Of a stretch of 64,000 nucleotides of DNA, positions 1 to 8,488 are shown one piece after another. Source of the DNA: a virus. A model generated the notes under the pieces. It saw only the letters and a program-made list of their open reading frames with translations, made no database searches and was not told where the DNA came from. A program made the position numbers and the translations under genes. The stretch spans positions 1-64,000 of IMG/VR virus record IMGVR_UViG_3300029908_000015, one strand, 5' to 3'. How positions within the stretch are numbered: the stretch's first letter is position 1; each line of letters begins with the position of its first letter.

Positions 1-767
1 TCAAAAGTTCGTCTTATTTCATATTCAAATGATTCGATTCCATATTCTTTAATTAATTTATTAATTTGCTTGGAACTAGTAGTATAATTAAACATAAAAT
101 CTTGCAACGGAGTTAGACCTAATTTAATATTTTTAGTTCTAACTCCATAATAAACTTGGCCGGTCGGCTTAAATTTAAGTAGATATGTATATGGTCGAAT
201 TTCATTTATTTCTCTTTGATATTTCGAACTATATTGTCTACGGGTTTTAATCCGATTATCGATTACTTTTTGGATTTTCTCTTGTTTTAGTCGTTCTTTT
301 CCTCTCTTATATTTTTCCGAGCAAGCTCGTCTAATTAATTCTCGTTCAGTTTTACGACGTTCGAATTCTTCAACTCGTTCTGGGATTTGTGCTGCATTAG
401 TAACGCCTTCACCATAGGTCTCTTCCATATTTTCCATTCGATGTTCAACCATTTGCTGAACTGCTTCTGGATGAGTTTTCCAAAAATTCGATAAATTTTC
501 TGCCTGACTTGCAGATTTACATTTTTTCGATCCGCATGTATTCCAATATCCTTTTTCAAATGTATTAAACAATAAATTCTCACCGCAATCACATTTCGAT
601 GGCTCAATATTCCTAGTAATGCAATAAAATTGCTCATTAATATTACGACAATTTCTTGTATTATTCCAATTATCCAAAAATTTTCGAAGTTCCGGCCTCG
701 AATGTACTAATCTATGAAAACTTTTTGAATTATATTTTTGTACTAGCTCTTGAATTAATGAAATCAT
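1..767 (-). CDS. GIY-YIG homing endonuclease (partial, cut by left edge)
   Basis: An open frame runs without a stop from an ATG at 767 (Shine-Dalgarno AGGAGA just upstream) to the window edge, giving at least 255 residues. Around residues 193-215 there is YTYLLKFKP followed by TGQVYYGVR, which fits the GIY-YIG nuclease signature. The end of the readable part, LIKEYGIESFEYE, is typical of the same domain in phage homing enzymes. Residues ~60-85 hold two Cys pairs that may bind zinc, and YGEGVTNAAQIPE near residue 120 resembles the DNA-binding repeat of such enzymes. It lies just downstream of the major capsid gene and is probably a free-standing homing endonuclease. The catalytic Glu and C-terminus are outside the window. 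Confidence 0.8.
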   Translation of the reverse strand, partial: MISLIQELVQKYNSKSFHRLVHSRPELRKFLDNWNNTRNCRNINEQFYCITRNIEPSKCDCGENLLFNTFEKGYWNTCGSKKCKSASQAENLSNFWKTHPEAVQQMVEHRMENMEETYGEGVTNAAQIPERVEEFERRKTERELIRRACSEKYKRGKERLKQEKIQKVIDNRIKTRRQYSSKYQREINEIRPYTYLLKFKPTGQVYYGVRTKNIKLGLTPLQDFMFNYTTSSKQINKLIKEYGIESFEYEIRRTF

Positions 768-861
768 ATTTTCTCCTATATAATATATGTGTATTTATTA
801 TATTATTCATATAATACCATATAAGAGATTAAAATGCAAGATTTATTTGTGTTCGAGCAAG

Positions 862-897
862 AAAATGTCCGATAAATTTAAATTTATCGGACATTTT
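862..897 (-). terminator. Perfect hairpin after the capsid gene
   Basis: Two 18-nt arms form an uninterrupted palindrome ending in TTTT on either strand. It lies 27 nt past the major capsid stop codon, so it most likely ends the minus-strand head transcript. Confidence 0.8.
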
Positions 898-923
898 GTT
901 AGTGTAACGTTTGAAGCTGGTTA

Positions 924-2108
924 CTATGAAAAACTCAAATTTGCAACCGAAATCGAACTCAAATAATCGGCAGCATTACCCAAAGAACTAACGGAATTTG
1001 TTAGTTCAACGTATCCATATCTCGTGAGAAATGAGACCACGGGTTCGAAGGTAACTGGGTCAAGAACAACACCAGAACTCATCAAAGGAATATATGGACA
1101 GTAGAAAGCCGCTGCATCTGACTCACTTGCGCCCTTATAACCAACCAATACTGGAATTGCGTCATTTGCATAGCCGTCAACATAAATCTTCATTGAGCTA
1201 TTCAAAGTTCCTACAAATTTAGTGTTAGTTGGCGCCTCAAATGTGCCTTCAGTTGTTCTTGCGAACGCTGAAGTAGTTGCTGACTGAAGAACAGTTAGTG
1301 CCGTAGGACTTACAACTGCCCAGTTACCTGCACCTCTACGTGTTCTCTGAGCAATTAAGTTAGCTGCTCGGTTAATCATAACTGCAAGTGCCGCGTGCTC
1401 ATCGCCTACATAAGTAGCAGTACCTGAAACCAATGACTGATCAAAAGTCTGATCTGTGCCACTTAATGCGCGTAATGAACCCAAGATTTCCTGATCAATT
1501 TCAGCGGTGATTTCCTGAGCCAATGCAGCCATAATTTCGGCTTCTACATCAATACCGTGCATTGCCTGAGCGTCCTGAGCCGCTTCAAATGTCCAACGTG
1601 CAGATAGCTTACGTGACTTAGCTTCAACAGTCTGACGTAGAATCTGAACATTGATCTTGTTACCAGCCTGTCCTTCTAGGTTAGCAGTCCAATCAGCCTG
1701 TCCAGTTGTTGCACTACCAGAGTAAGCAGTTGCAATCTTGAATGGGCTTAGGGCTTCGTCGCCTGCTGTCGTGCCAGTATTCCACGGATAAGGAGCAGTA
1801 ACATTTTCAGTCTGAGCATATCGTACACGCAAAGTCTGAATCTGACCTACTGGGCCTGTCATCGGCTGTACACCAACTAACTCGTTAGCGATAACGGTTG
1901 GCATAACACGTCGAATAACCGGTAGAATTACACGATTTAATGTTGCGATATTACCGGCTGCTGTTGAGCCACTAGTTGCACTCTCAAGCAGTGATTTGCG
2001 GGTGTTCTCGAGGATTGTAGCCATAACTGTCTTACGGTTACCTTGAAGTCCTTCGAGCAGGGCATTTTTTGTGTCAGCCCAACGATTTTCCAATAATGGT
2101 GTAGCCAT
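924..2108 (-). CDS. 23: Major capsid protein, T4 gp23 family
   Basis: This 394-residue protein forms the head shell. The stretch around residues 55-100 (ATLNRVILPVIRRVMPT, then ELVGVQPMTGPVGQI) is the conserved core of T4-type gp23. T4 gp23 is 521 residues, so this is a short form. The first 42 residues contain LLE or ILE four times (ending at 7, 19, 34 and 42). This is the (I/L)-x-E pattern cut by the T4 prohead protease, and the last copy (LLE before Ser43) is the likeliest maturation site. The gene follows the scaffold gene after an 11-nt gap with a good ribosome-binding site, and ends with TAG before a strong hairpin. Confidence 0.96.
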   Translation of the reverse strand: MATPLLENRWADTKNALLEGLQGNRKTVMATILENTRKSLLESATSGSTAAGNIATLNRVILPVIRRVMPTVIANELVGVQPMTGPVGQIQTLRVRYAQTENVTAPYPWNTGTTAGDEALSPFKIATAYSGSATTGQADWTANLEGQAGNKINVQILRQTVEAKSRKLSARWTFEAAQDAQAMHGIDVEAEIMAALAQEITAEIDQEILGSLRALSGTDQTFDQSLVSGTATYVGDEHAALAVMINRAANLIAQRTRRGAGNWAVVSPTALTVLQSATTSAFARTTEGTFEAPTNTKFVGTLNSSMKIYVDGYANDAIPVLVGYKGASESDAAAFYCPYIPLMSSGVVLDPVTFEPVVSFLTRYGYVELTNSVSSLGNAADYLSSISVANLSFS

Positions 2109-2119
2109 TGTTCTTCTCC

Positions 2120-3187
2120 TTAAATATTATACCCTGCTAAACGTTTAATTGCCGTGAGGGAATCTTCATCCTGCGGTACTACGGTTTTAACAGCTTTGTC
2201 ACCAGTAGATTCACTAATCATCTGTTTTCCAGTAGTAACCTGTTTCTTATTGGTTAATACCGCTGGCAAATATTTGTCGTATGCAGATCGTAATTGCGGA
2301 GTCTGCACAGTTTCTAATAATTGGCTCATTACTGCTTTCTTACTTCTATCTAATGGTGAAAGCAATTCCGAAAGTACGGTTGCCCGCGCCGCTCGGTTAT
2401 TTAGTTTAATTAAATTCTGCTCTCTCGACTCAGCTATCTTAGTTGCCTTTGCTAACTTAGTCGTGACTTCATCTAATTTATTCTTAATTTTACGAACTTC
2501 TTTATTTTCGTTTAAATATGTTCCTGTAAATTCAGTTGCAAAGGCTTCATAGATCTTACGGCCAAAATTATTCTGCCGTGCAATCTTTAGATCACCGTGT
2601 AACTGTGTTAGTTCATGATTTAAAGTTTCGGCAACAATTTTACTTACTGCCTTACTGCTTCTTGCAATGAACTTCTGTTTTAGTGCGGCTAACTGATTCT
2701 TTGCTTCAGAAATTAACTTGACTCTTGTTTCAGCCAAGGTCTTCTTATCTTCTGCAAATTCATTAATCTCTTCTGCTAGTGAACTAAAAACAAACTTTTC
2801 TAACTTTTTCTTATGAGCTTCTGTTAATTTACGCTCTTGCGCAAACTCTGCTAGCTCTTCAGCCAAGGCACGTGTTGCAAATGCATTGAACTTTTTAGCA
2901 GCGGATTTCATTTCATTAACTGTTTTGAGTTTTAGCTTCGATACCTGATTGCGCTCTTCTTTAACCTGGGATATTTCCTTTGATAAAGTTTCGGCGACCA
3001 TTTTGTCAAGTGTCTTGACCATAACTTTTTTATCATGCTCGTAACGCTCGGCGAATTCTTCACGGGTATTAGTCCGAATTTCGGACTTCATCTCCGTTAA
3101 CTTCGCCTCCCATGCAGCATTGATGGCAGTTCGAGTCTCTTCATTTATTACTCCACTCTTAAGGAGTGATTCGAGAGCATCCAACAT
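2120..3187 (-). CDS. 22: Prohead core scaffold, T4 gp22-like
   Basis: This 355-residue, highly charged, almost wholly helical protein has long Lys/Glu-rich coiled-coil stretches. Position directly upstream of gp23 and composition match T4 gp22, the scaffold that fills the prohead and is digested by the prohead protease. It begins MLDALESLLKSG and contains several (I/L)-x-E sites. The C-terminal 80 residues (LLSPLDRSKKAVMSQLL onward) look like the conserved gp22 tail. A strong ribosome-binding site (AGGAGAT) precedes the start, and an AATAAATA element lies about 20 nt upstream. The assignment relies on synteny plus composition, because scaffold sequences diverge quickly. Confidence 0.88.
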   Translation of the reverse strand: MLDALESLLKSGVINEETRTAINAAWEAKLTEMKSEIRTNTREEFAERYEHDKKVMVKTLDKMVAETLSKEISQVKEERNQVSKLKLKTVNEMKSAAKKFNAFATRALAEELAEFAQERKLTEAHKKKLEKFVFSSLAEEINEFAEDKKTLAETRVKLISEAKNQLAALKQKFIARSSKAVSKIVAETLNHELTQLHGDLKIARQNNFGRKIYEAFATEFTGTYLNENKEVRKIKNKLDEVTTKLAKATKIAESREQNLIKLNNRAARATVLSELLSPLDRSKKAVMSQLLETVQTPQLRSAYDKYLPAVLTNKKQVTTGKQMISESTGDKAVKTVVPQDEDSLTAIKRLAGYNI

Positions 3188-3208
3188 AATTTAATCTCCT
3201 ATTGCTTT

Positions 3209-3216
3209 TATTTATT
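3209..3216 (-). promoter_or_regulatory. Possible late promoter (AATAAATA) before gp22
   Basis: This is one base from the T4 late consensus TATAAATA, on the minus strand, 22 nt upstream of the gp22 start. Its position between a hairpin and a head gene supports use. Confidence 0.45.
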
Positions 3217-3218
3217 AC

Positions 3219-3246
3219 CGGCTTAAAAATATATGTTATTAAGCCG
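3219..3246 (-). terminator. Hairpin after the first leader-tagged gene
   Basis: Eight-base-pair stem (CGGCTTAA/TTAAGCCG) 14 nt beyond the stop of the gene at 3261. It has a T-run only on its plus-strand side, so termination on the minus strand is uncertain. Confidence 0.45.
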
Positions 3247-3260
3247 ATTTTTCGTGTAAT

Positions 3261-3575
3261 TTACTCGGTATCTTCATCCCCACCTAAGTCTTCTAACTCA
3301 GCGATTGTATCTTCCATTGTGCATCCAGCTTTTCCCATGTACTCATGCTCATTACTTAAAGCCATTTTAATATTTGCATACCAATATGATTTAGCACGGG
3401 AAACAATATGATCTCCCCCAGGAATTCGCCGTACTTGATTCAATGCTTGATCAATTCTCTCTACTAGTTCGGACATTTCTTCCCAGCATTCGGATAACTC
3501 TGATAATGTTTCTCCGCCGTCAAAAGATTCCTTAACCAACTTTTTATATTTTGTTATTTCCTCGATTAAATTCAT
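3261..3575 (-). CDS. Putative internal head protein with capsid-targeting leader
   Basis: I place the start at 3575, giving MNLIEEITKYKKLVKES, because this leader recurs in five neighbouring genes. A longer frame would add six residues without matching the family. The 104-residue product is acidic, ends GGDEDTE, and its body (a helical Ser/Glu-rich segment, then HIVSRAKSYWY) matches nothing I recognise. Its leader ends in V-K-E before Ser, close to the T4 prohead-protease pattern (I/L)-x-E. It is the last leader-tagged gene before the scaffold gene, so packaging inside the head is a reasonable inference. Enzymatic function is unknown. Confidence 0.75.
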   Translation of the reverse strand: MNLIEEITKYKKLVKESFDGGETLSELSECWEEMSELVERIDQALNQVRRIPGGDHIVSRAKSYWYANIKMALSNEHEYMGKAGCTMEDTIAELEDLGGDEDTE

Positions 3576-3577
3576 TA

Positions 3578-4069
3578 TTATCTCCTGTTGCATTCATCAA
3601 TCTTTAATTTGCCTTTCTTTGAAAACGGCCCCGGTGTTACTTTTGATTCGTCGATCAATTCCCAATTTTCCTCAAAATTTTGAACTTTGTCCCAATCTTT
3701 ATTTTTAACAGCATTGCGATATTCTATTACTTCTTTTTCTGATGGAACTCGAAACTTATCCCCAGAATGACTTGTTATAATTCTTTCGCCACCGTTACCT
3801 AAAGGCATTGATCCTGTAGGTACTGATTCTTTAATCGATCCCCATTTATTTTTCTGTTTTGCACGAATGGCAAATGTAAGTTGATGCTCTTTTTTCTTAA
3901 GAACTTCTGTCTTATTTGGATTTTTCTTGCATTTAGCTAATTCGGCCTTTAACTCAGAAAGAGTATAATTTTTCCATTTACCCTCATCTTTTTTCTTGGT
4001 GGCCATCTTCTCATTCCAAGACTCGTTTAAAACATTTTGATATTTTGTTATTTCTTCAAGTAAATCCAT
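3578..4069 (-). CDS. Putative internal head protein with capsid-targeting leader
   Basis: The 163-residue product opens MDLLEEITKYQNVLNES, with L-N-E before Ser as the predicted cut site. The body is very basic (Lys-rich from residue 18 to 85), contains a second possible site (I-K-E before Ser, about residue 80), and ends CNRR. Basic, cleaved, head-gene-linked proteins resemble T4 internal proteins IPI-IPIII in general character, but I see no sequence similarity in the body. The stop lies 2 nt before the next start, so the two genes are translated together. Confidence 0.75.
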   Translation of the reverse strand: MDLLEEITKYQNVLNESWNEKMATKKKDEGKWKNYTLSELKAELAKCKKNPNKTEVLKKKEHQLTFAIRAKQKNKWGSIKESVPTGSMPLGNGGERIITSHSGDKFRVPSEKEVIEYRNAVKNKDWDKVQNFEENWELIDESKVTPGPFSKKGKLKIDECNRR

Positions 4070-4085
4070 GTTGGCTCCTCAGTTC

Positions 4086-4646
4086 TTAATCATAATACGA
4101 TGGTGTATATTTACGTGTCTTCGGTTTTTTAACCTGTCTAACTCCGTGTTTAACTAACCAATCAGCAAATTCTTTAACATTAGTAAATCCAGTAGATTTT
4201 AAATTATCTTTTCCATTCATAAACCATGCTTCTGGATTATGAGAGGAAATATCTTGTACTACTAATCTAACTGGGCTAAACAAATAAAATTCTAATTCAT
4301 CTACATCTGCCGGGCCAACCTTACTAATCGTTAAATCTGATATAACTCGAAAGACTTGTTTTTCTTTCGGATCTGTAAAATCTTTTGGATATTTCATACG
4401 CGTTTCAAGCGACGATAATTCAGCCATTTCATAATCATATTTGTTATAATAATGATCAACAGTATTTTCATCTTGAGGACCATTAAGAAATTTAATTATA
4501 ATTTTTGCATCACGTAGTGGCAATCGAATACCATACTCTTTTCCAATGGAAATCAATTCTTCCGGAGTTTTTCCTGCTAATGGCCTAGGCACCGATGATT
4601 CCAATATAACTCGTTTATAATTTTGAATTTCTTCTATTAGATTCAT
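4086..4646 (-). CDS. Putative internal head protein with capsid-targeting leader
   Basis: The 186-residue product starts MNLIEEIQNYKRVILES, with I-L-E before Ser as the predicted prohead-protease site. After the leader it has a mixed alpha/beta body with no motif I recognise and a basic, Tyr-rich tail (KKPKTRKYTPSYYD). It sits between two genes with the same leader, in the run from the prohead protease to the scaffold. Packaging in the head is inferred. Function after injection is unknown. Confidence 0.75.
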   Translation of the reverse strand: MNLIEEIQNYKRVILESSVPRPLAGKTPEELISIGKEYGIRLPLRDAKIIIKFLNGPQDENTVDHYYNKYDYEMAELSSLETRMKYPKDFTDPKEKQVFRVISDLTISKVGPADVDELEFYLFSPVRLVVQDISSHNPEAWFMNGKDNLKSTGFTNVKEFADWLVKHGVRQVKKPKTRKYTPSYYD

Positions 4647-4656
4647 AAAAAATTCC

Positions 4657-5061
4657 TTATTTAATATATTCTTTACCTTTATTTAAAATAATATTAAATT
4701 TATCTAAATATTTCTGAGCTCGCTCTGGATTATCAAAATCAAAATAAACAGGTAGATGAGTATTTCCCGTATGAATAATTTCAACTTCATTTGTTAACCG
4801 ATCATATTTTGTGATAATAAATTCCATTCCGGCGACATCCTTATCAACGCCATTAGAATATCTTGTAAATTCCGAATTGGGTGCAGTTTTACCAGGACCA
4901 CTGAAAGCCTTTTCAAATGGGTGCTCTGCAACATTTAATGGAAGATGGGTGGTATGTGTCTTAATATGCTCATTCTCTTCTTTATAGGAACGAGGAGTAA
5001 ACTCATCTTCCGATTCATTTAATATAGATCGATAATTTTGCATTTCTTCTAATAAATTCAT
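4657..5061 (-). CDS. Putative internal head protein with capsid-targeting leader
   Basis: The start is placed at 5061, giving MNLLEEMQNYRSILNES. A longer frame would add 26 residues that read through the end of the upstream gene. The 134-residue product has L-N-E before Ser as the predicted cleavage site, followed by a His-rich stretch (ENEHIKTHTTHLP) and a hydrophilic body of unknown family. The start overlaps the end of the upstream gene by about 4 bp, so translation is probably coupled. Confidence 0.74.
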   Translation of the reverse strand: MNLLEEMQNYRSILNESEDEFTPRSYKEENEHIKTHTTHLPLNVAEHPFEKAFSGPGKTAPNSEFTRYSNGVDKDVAGMEFIITKYDRLTNEVEIIHTGNTHLPVYFDFDNPERAQKYLDKFNIILNKGKEYIK

Positions 5062-5062
5062 A

Positions 5063-5794
5063 TTACCATGCCTCACGAGAATTTTCATCGTCAAATTGAC
5101 GAGCTGCTTCTTGTTTCCAACCACCGGGATCTCTATCAATCGGCTGTTGAGCTATTTCTTTTTCTAATGTAAGTCGAATAGTTTGAAGTGTGTTTATAAA
5201 CTCGATACCCATATCACTAGAAGCATCGATATGATATAGTTTACCATTAACGAACTTTAATAACTCTGGTAAACCACCATCAAGCGGCTCTTCCCAAGCC
5301 TCATTAGCCAAAGATTCTTTAAGCGTGTGTTTTAAAAATTCTTTTGAAAAACTTATTGACTCGTAATATCTATCACCATAAGCTCTCAACTTATCTGATT
5401 TTCTGCCAAATATTCCAATCTTTGCTAATCCATCATATAACTTATTTTTTTCATATGCTGCTAGAATATCACCATTGACCGCTTTTCTAAGTGCGGGAAG
5501 AATTTTTCCTATTCGTTCATATGCTACATCTGGACCATTATCGGTTATAGTTCTATAAACTACCAATTTTTCTAGCTCTAACTGAGGATTTTTAGCATGA
5601 CTAATATCTCCCCAATAACCATAGCAATCGGGGTCCTGTTCTTTAGAAATTTTAACAGCTTTCGGATATCTTTTTGTACACAAAAATATACTAGGATATT
5701 TTTTTGCTAACTCGATTGGGGTCAAGTGGGCTTTTTTAACTGCCCCTTCTATTAATATTCCTCGATAATTCTGAATTTCTTCTAATAAATTCAT
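5063..5794 (-). CDS. Putative internal head protein with capsid-targeting leader
   Basis: This 243-residue protein opens MNLLEEIQNYRGILIEG, with L-I-E before Gly as the predicted cut. It is the largest of the tagged group in the head cluster. A long helical region (residues 85-190) contains a second possible site (LKES, about 160), and the C-terminus is acidic and Arg-rich. I recognise no enzymatic motif. It immediately follows the prohead protease gene (8-nt gap), the closest possible linkage between a predicted substrate and its protease. Confidence 0.75.
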   Translation of the reverse strand: MNLLEEIQNYRGILIEGAVKKAHLTPIELAKKYPSIFLCTKRYPKAVKISKEQDPDCYGYWGDISHAKNPQLELEKLVVYRTITDNGPDVAYERIGKILPALRKAVNGDILAAYEKNKLYDGLAKIGIFGRKSDKLRAYGDRYYESISFSKEFLKHTLKESLANEAWEEPLDGGLPELLKFVNGKLYHIDASSDMGIEFINTLQTIRLTLEKEIAQQPIDRDPGGWKQEAARQFDDENSREAW

Positions 5795-5802
5795 GATTTC
5801 TC

Positions 5803-6453
5803 CTAATTTAGTTTCAATTCATTAATGAATCGAGTTAATTCTTCTTTAAGGTAGCGTTGAACTTTTGGGTTCGATTTAACTTCAGCCGCCATTTCAAAAA
5901 CATCATCACCATTTTTACGGAAGTTACGCAGGCCTTCATATACAGGGATGGGGAACGCATTCGGAGCCGATGGCTGGGCGACTACATCAACAGTAACAAT
6001 TTCAAAGTCGCTAACGTAACCACTACTCTCATTAACATTACCCGAACCGCGAGAACTAACCCCCAATTTACACCCACTCTCAAGAATAGTCTTAATAATA
6101 TTACCCATTGGGGTAGGAATAATCTTTAATTTACCGCAGCCATTTGCACCTTCCATCCACATCGAGGAAATAGAGTGACTAATACGATCTATATTAATAT
6201 TTAGACCAGTTGGATGGTCTCCTTCTCCGAAAATTGGAGCCCCCGATTCAATCAAGGTATTCATCGCCGTAACGGCTCTTTTAATTTCTGTTACCGGATA
6301 AATTCTCTGATTATAGTTTCTAACATCGCCTTGAATGAAGATTCCCTTCATATACAGATCTTTTTGCTTCTGCCCAGACGCATTAACTGATTCTGCCACT
6401 TCAGTTATCATTGTTGCGGGATTTTGATATTCAAACAACGGAATCTTATTCAT
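5803..6453 (-). CDS. 21: Prohead maturation protease, T4 gp21 family
   Basis: This 216-residue serine protease of the T4 gp21 type digests the scaffold, trims capsid proteins and removes leaders from packaged proteins during head maturation. Visible landmarks are GEGDHPTG (His region, about residue 77), DRISHSISSMW (second His, ~95), GVSSRGSG (nucleophilic Ser region, ~130) and VDVVAQPSAP near 150. Length is close to T4 gp21 (212). The start is preceded by GAGG and two tandem copies of TATAAATA. In this phage the enzyme has an unusually long list of candidate substrates, given the leaders seen on neighbouring and distant genes. Confidence 0.93.
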   Translation of the reverse strand: MNKIPLFEYQNPATMITEVAESVNASGQKQKDLYMKGIFIQGDVRNYNQRIYPVTEIKRAVTAMNTLIESGAPIFGEGDHPTGLNINIDRISHSISSMWMEGANGCGKLKIIPTPMGNIIKTILESGCKLGVSSRGSGNVNESSGYVSDFEIVTVDVVAQPSAPNAFPIPVYEGLRNFRKNGDDVFEMAAEVKSNPKVQRYLKEELTRFINELKLN

Positions 6454-6470
6454 AGTATTACCTCTATTAT

Positions 6471-6478
6471 TATTTATA
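6471..6478 (-). promoter_or_regulatory. Late promoter TATAAATA, proximal copy, before gp21
   Basis: Exact match to the T4 late promoter element, 17 nt upstream of the gp21 start codon on the minus strand. Confidence 0.7.
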
Positions 6479-6494
6479 GTATTACCTCTATTAT

Positions 6495-6502
6495 TATTTA
6501 TA
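6495..6502 (-). promoter_or_regulatory. Late promoter TATAAATA, distal copy, before gp21
   Basis: Second exact match, 24 bp upstream of the first and part of the same tandem duplication. Confidence 0.7.
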
Positions 6503-6536
6503 CAATCTTATTAATTTAACTATCGGCGCAAAAAAT

Positions 6537-6564
6537 AATGGGAAGGTAAAATACCCTTCCCATT
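6537..6564 (-). terminator. Hairpin after the acidic core protein gene
   Basis: Ten-base-pair stem (AATGGGAAGG/CCTTCCCATT) 24 nt past the stop of the gene at 6589. On the minus strand it is followed by an ATTATTTTTT stretch, as in an intrinsic terminator. It separates the acidic core gene from gp21. Confidence 0.75.
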
Positions 6565-6588
6565 TAAATTACTCGTTATCAATGTTAT

Positions 6589-7461
6589 TTAAAGAACACT
6601 TTTTTTATTTGTTCCTTCGCTATCTCCGGTTTTCTTGACAGATGGACCGGGCTTTAATCGGGCCTTGCCACCGGGTACATTAACTACATCTGGTGTAAAC
6701 TTGCCGGACGTTGGTGTTGGACGCCCCTTTTCAGGACTGCCACCCTGAGCAATATTCTTGGCAGAAATGCCCTTAACAATCTCATTCTTACCAGCAACAG
6801 GAGACTTTTTCTGTGTACTCGGCTCTTCTGTTGAATTGGCAAGACCTTTGGTTACCTTTTCTACATACTCACGGATAACACTTTCGTCTACCGGCTCTTC
6901 ATCATCTTCATCATCCAAGTCGTCTTCCTCATCTTCAGACTCAGTTTCAGTTTCGTCATCGTTATCGTCAGACTCGGTTTCAGTTTCAGTTTCGGTTTCG
7001 GTCTCATCTGAGAATTCGTCTTCATCTTCGAAGTCATCGTCGAGATCTTCGGTGTCGTCTAGATCTAGATCTTCTGCTTCGGTATCTAATGAAGCATCTT
7101 CAGACTCATCGTCACCATCCACCTGTAATTCATCAAATTCTGCCTTAAGAGCATCAAACTCGTTCTCAAGATCGGAAAGACGATCATCGACTTCGGGTGT
7201 TAGTTCTTCGTCTTCTAGATCAGAATCAGCAAGAACGTCAGATTTAAGATCATCCTGCTCGTCTCCGCCAAACTCATCTAACTCGTGGGAAGTTTCGTCT
7301 GACTCAACTTCATCAAAGTTTCTAGAAGTATCGCCGTCTAAATCTAGATCCTCATAAATTTTACGACTCTTGTCAACAACGATGCTATGAAAAAGTCGGC
7401 GAGCCTTTTTCTCATCATTTGCAACTACATATTCGATAAGTTTTTCAAACTTAGATGCCAT
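6589..7461 (-). CDS. Acidic prohead core protein, T4 gp68/gp67-like
   Basis: The start at 7461 (MASKFEKLIEYVVAND) is chosen because AAAGGAG sits 8 nt upstream. The longer frame adds 16 residues with no such site. The 290-residue protein has a conserved-looking first 40 residues (ANDEKKARRLFHSIVVDKSRKIYEDL), then about 180 residues dominated by Asp and Glu with Thr-Glu repeats, and a basic Gly/Pro/Lys tail. In T4, genes 67 and 68 lie between portal and protease and encode prohead core proteins, and the N-terminus resembles gp68. The acidic middle is much longer than in T4. Synteny makes a core role likely. Confidence 0.78.
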   Translation of the reverse strand: MASKFEKLIEYVVANDEKKARRLFHSIVVDKSRKIYEDLDLDGDTSRNFDEVESDETSHELDEFGGDEQDDLKSDVLADSDLEDEELTPEVDDRLSDLENEFDALKAEFDELQVDGDDESEDASLDTEAEDLDLDDTEDLDDDFEDEDEFSDETETETETETESDDNDDETETESEDEEDDLDDEDDEEPVDESVIREYVEKVTKGLANSTEEPSTQKKSPVAGKNEIVKGISAKNIAQGGSPEKGRPTPTSGKFTPDVVNVPGGKARLKPGPSVKKTGDSEGTNKKSVL

Positions 7462-7627
7462 TGTATTCTCCTTTAATCTAACAAACTTCTTTGATGTATT
7501 TACTTTCACTTAATATTTTTTAGGCTATAAGCGAGCTAATTTAGTATTTTCCTTAAAAAATCTAAATCCACTATAATTGTATTTACCTTCAATTTTATAA
7601 ATCCATTATATAAAAGCAGATTTGTTA

Positions 7628-8488
7628 TTACTTTTCTTTTATTTCTTTCCATTCATTAACTAACGCTTTTATTTTTTCTACATTTCCAAGAGCTCTAAAA
7701 TATCTGTTCGATAAATTACCATTAGATTTATAATTTTCTTGATTATCCCAAATACGACTTATAATCTTCTGGTTATTTTCTACGGTTACAAATGGGTGCC
7801 AAATATGAGATACAGAACTCGGTAATGTTTTATGTGGGCCGTAAAGTGTGTCCATTACCCGCATTGCGGTAACATCTTCCCCTCCCCAACCACGAAATCT
7901 TTCATCCCAGCCACCGGTAATTTTAAAAGCCTCCCTTGGCATAATTTGAAATAATGCACCATAACGATGCCCATGGACCGACCCAGACAACCCATTAAAA
8001 TCTTTAGTTATTAAAATTTCATCGGTTTCGGGCTCATGATATTTATTATTTGAATTTGTTTGTAACAATTTTTTTGATGCAGATTCATTCAATCGAAAAA
8101 ATTTTCTATATGGTATAAACCAGAGCGTATGTTTTTTCTTTCTTGCTTTTCTAATCTCCATAGCACATTTTAACACCGAATCGGTTGATATATATCCATC
8201 GGCGTCCGCAATAACAAAAATATCTCCCAATGCTCTTTTAGCAGCATAATTAACCGCACAGGCTTTTGAAAAGGGTTGGTTATTTATATTAACTTTTTCA
8301 TCGATTCCCATAATAATTTCTGCGCCCGGCAAATGAAATTTCCAATATTCATATAACCAGTTCCAATTTAGAGTTCGTTGATTAGCTGAAGGCGAAGAAT
8401 AAAATGGAACCAGAATGCTAATACCATTGCCTTTCAAGCAAAAAAATTTTGCGATAGTAAATTTAATTAGTTGGTAATTAATTTTCAT
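7628..8488 (-). CDS. GT-A glycosyltransferase (galactosyltransferase-like)
   Basis: The 286-residue protein has the GT-A layout: GISILVPFYSS near residue 22, the metal-binding ADADG at 94-98, and GGWDERFRGWGGED near 205, a motif of N-terminal galactosyltransferase-type enzymes. It should transfer a sugar from a nucleotide-sugar donor. The acceptor (DNA base, virion protein or host glycan) cannot be told. RBS AGGAAAAG precedes the start, which overlaps the stop of the upstream pyruvyl-transferase-like gene by 4 nt, so the two are coupled. Both lie inside the head-morphogenesis block, which is unusual. Confidence 0.82.
   Translation of the reverse strand: MKINYQLIKFTIAKFFCLKGNGISILVPFYSSPSANQRTLNWNWLYEYWKFHLPGAEIIMGIDEKVNINNQPFSKACAVNYAAKRALGDIFVIADADGYISTDSVLKCAMEIRKARKKKHTLWFIPYRKFFRLNESASKKLLQTNSNNKYHEPETDEILITKDFNGLSGSVHGHRYGALFQIMPREAFKITGGWDERFRGWGGEDVTAMRVMDTLYGPHKTLPSSVSHIWHPFVTVENNQKIISRIWDNQENYKSNGNLSNRYFRALGNVEKIKALVNEWKEIKEK

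Larger units (their letters stand above)
6455..6502 (-). repeat. Tandem 24-bp duplication of late promoter plus RBS
   Basis: A 24-bp unit (agtattacctctattattat plus ttat) occurs twice in direct succession. On the minus strand each copy carries TATAAATA and GAGG, so gp21 has two identical late promoters and two identical ribosome-binding sites. Confidence 0.85.

Noticed and set aside
335-637. 100-codon minus-strand frame at the left edge
   Set aside because: It lies in another frame inside the GIY-YIG gene, which has the proper motifs and start signal.
6758-7357. Plus-strand Ser-rich open frame
   Set aside because: It is the antisense shadow of the Asp/Glu-rich core protein. GA-rich codons read as Ser on the other strand, and there is no ribosome-binding site.
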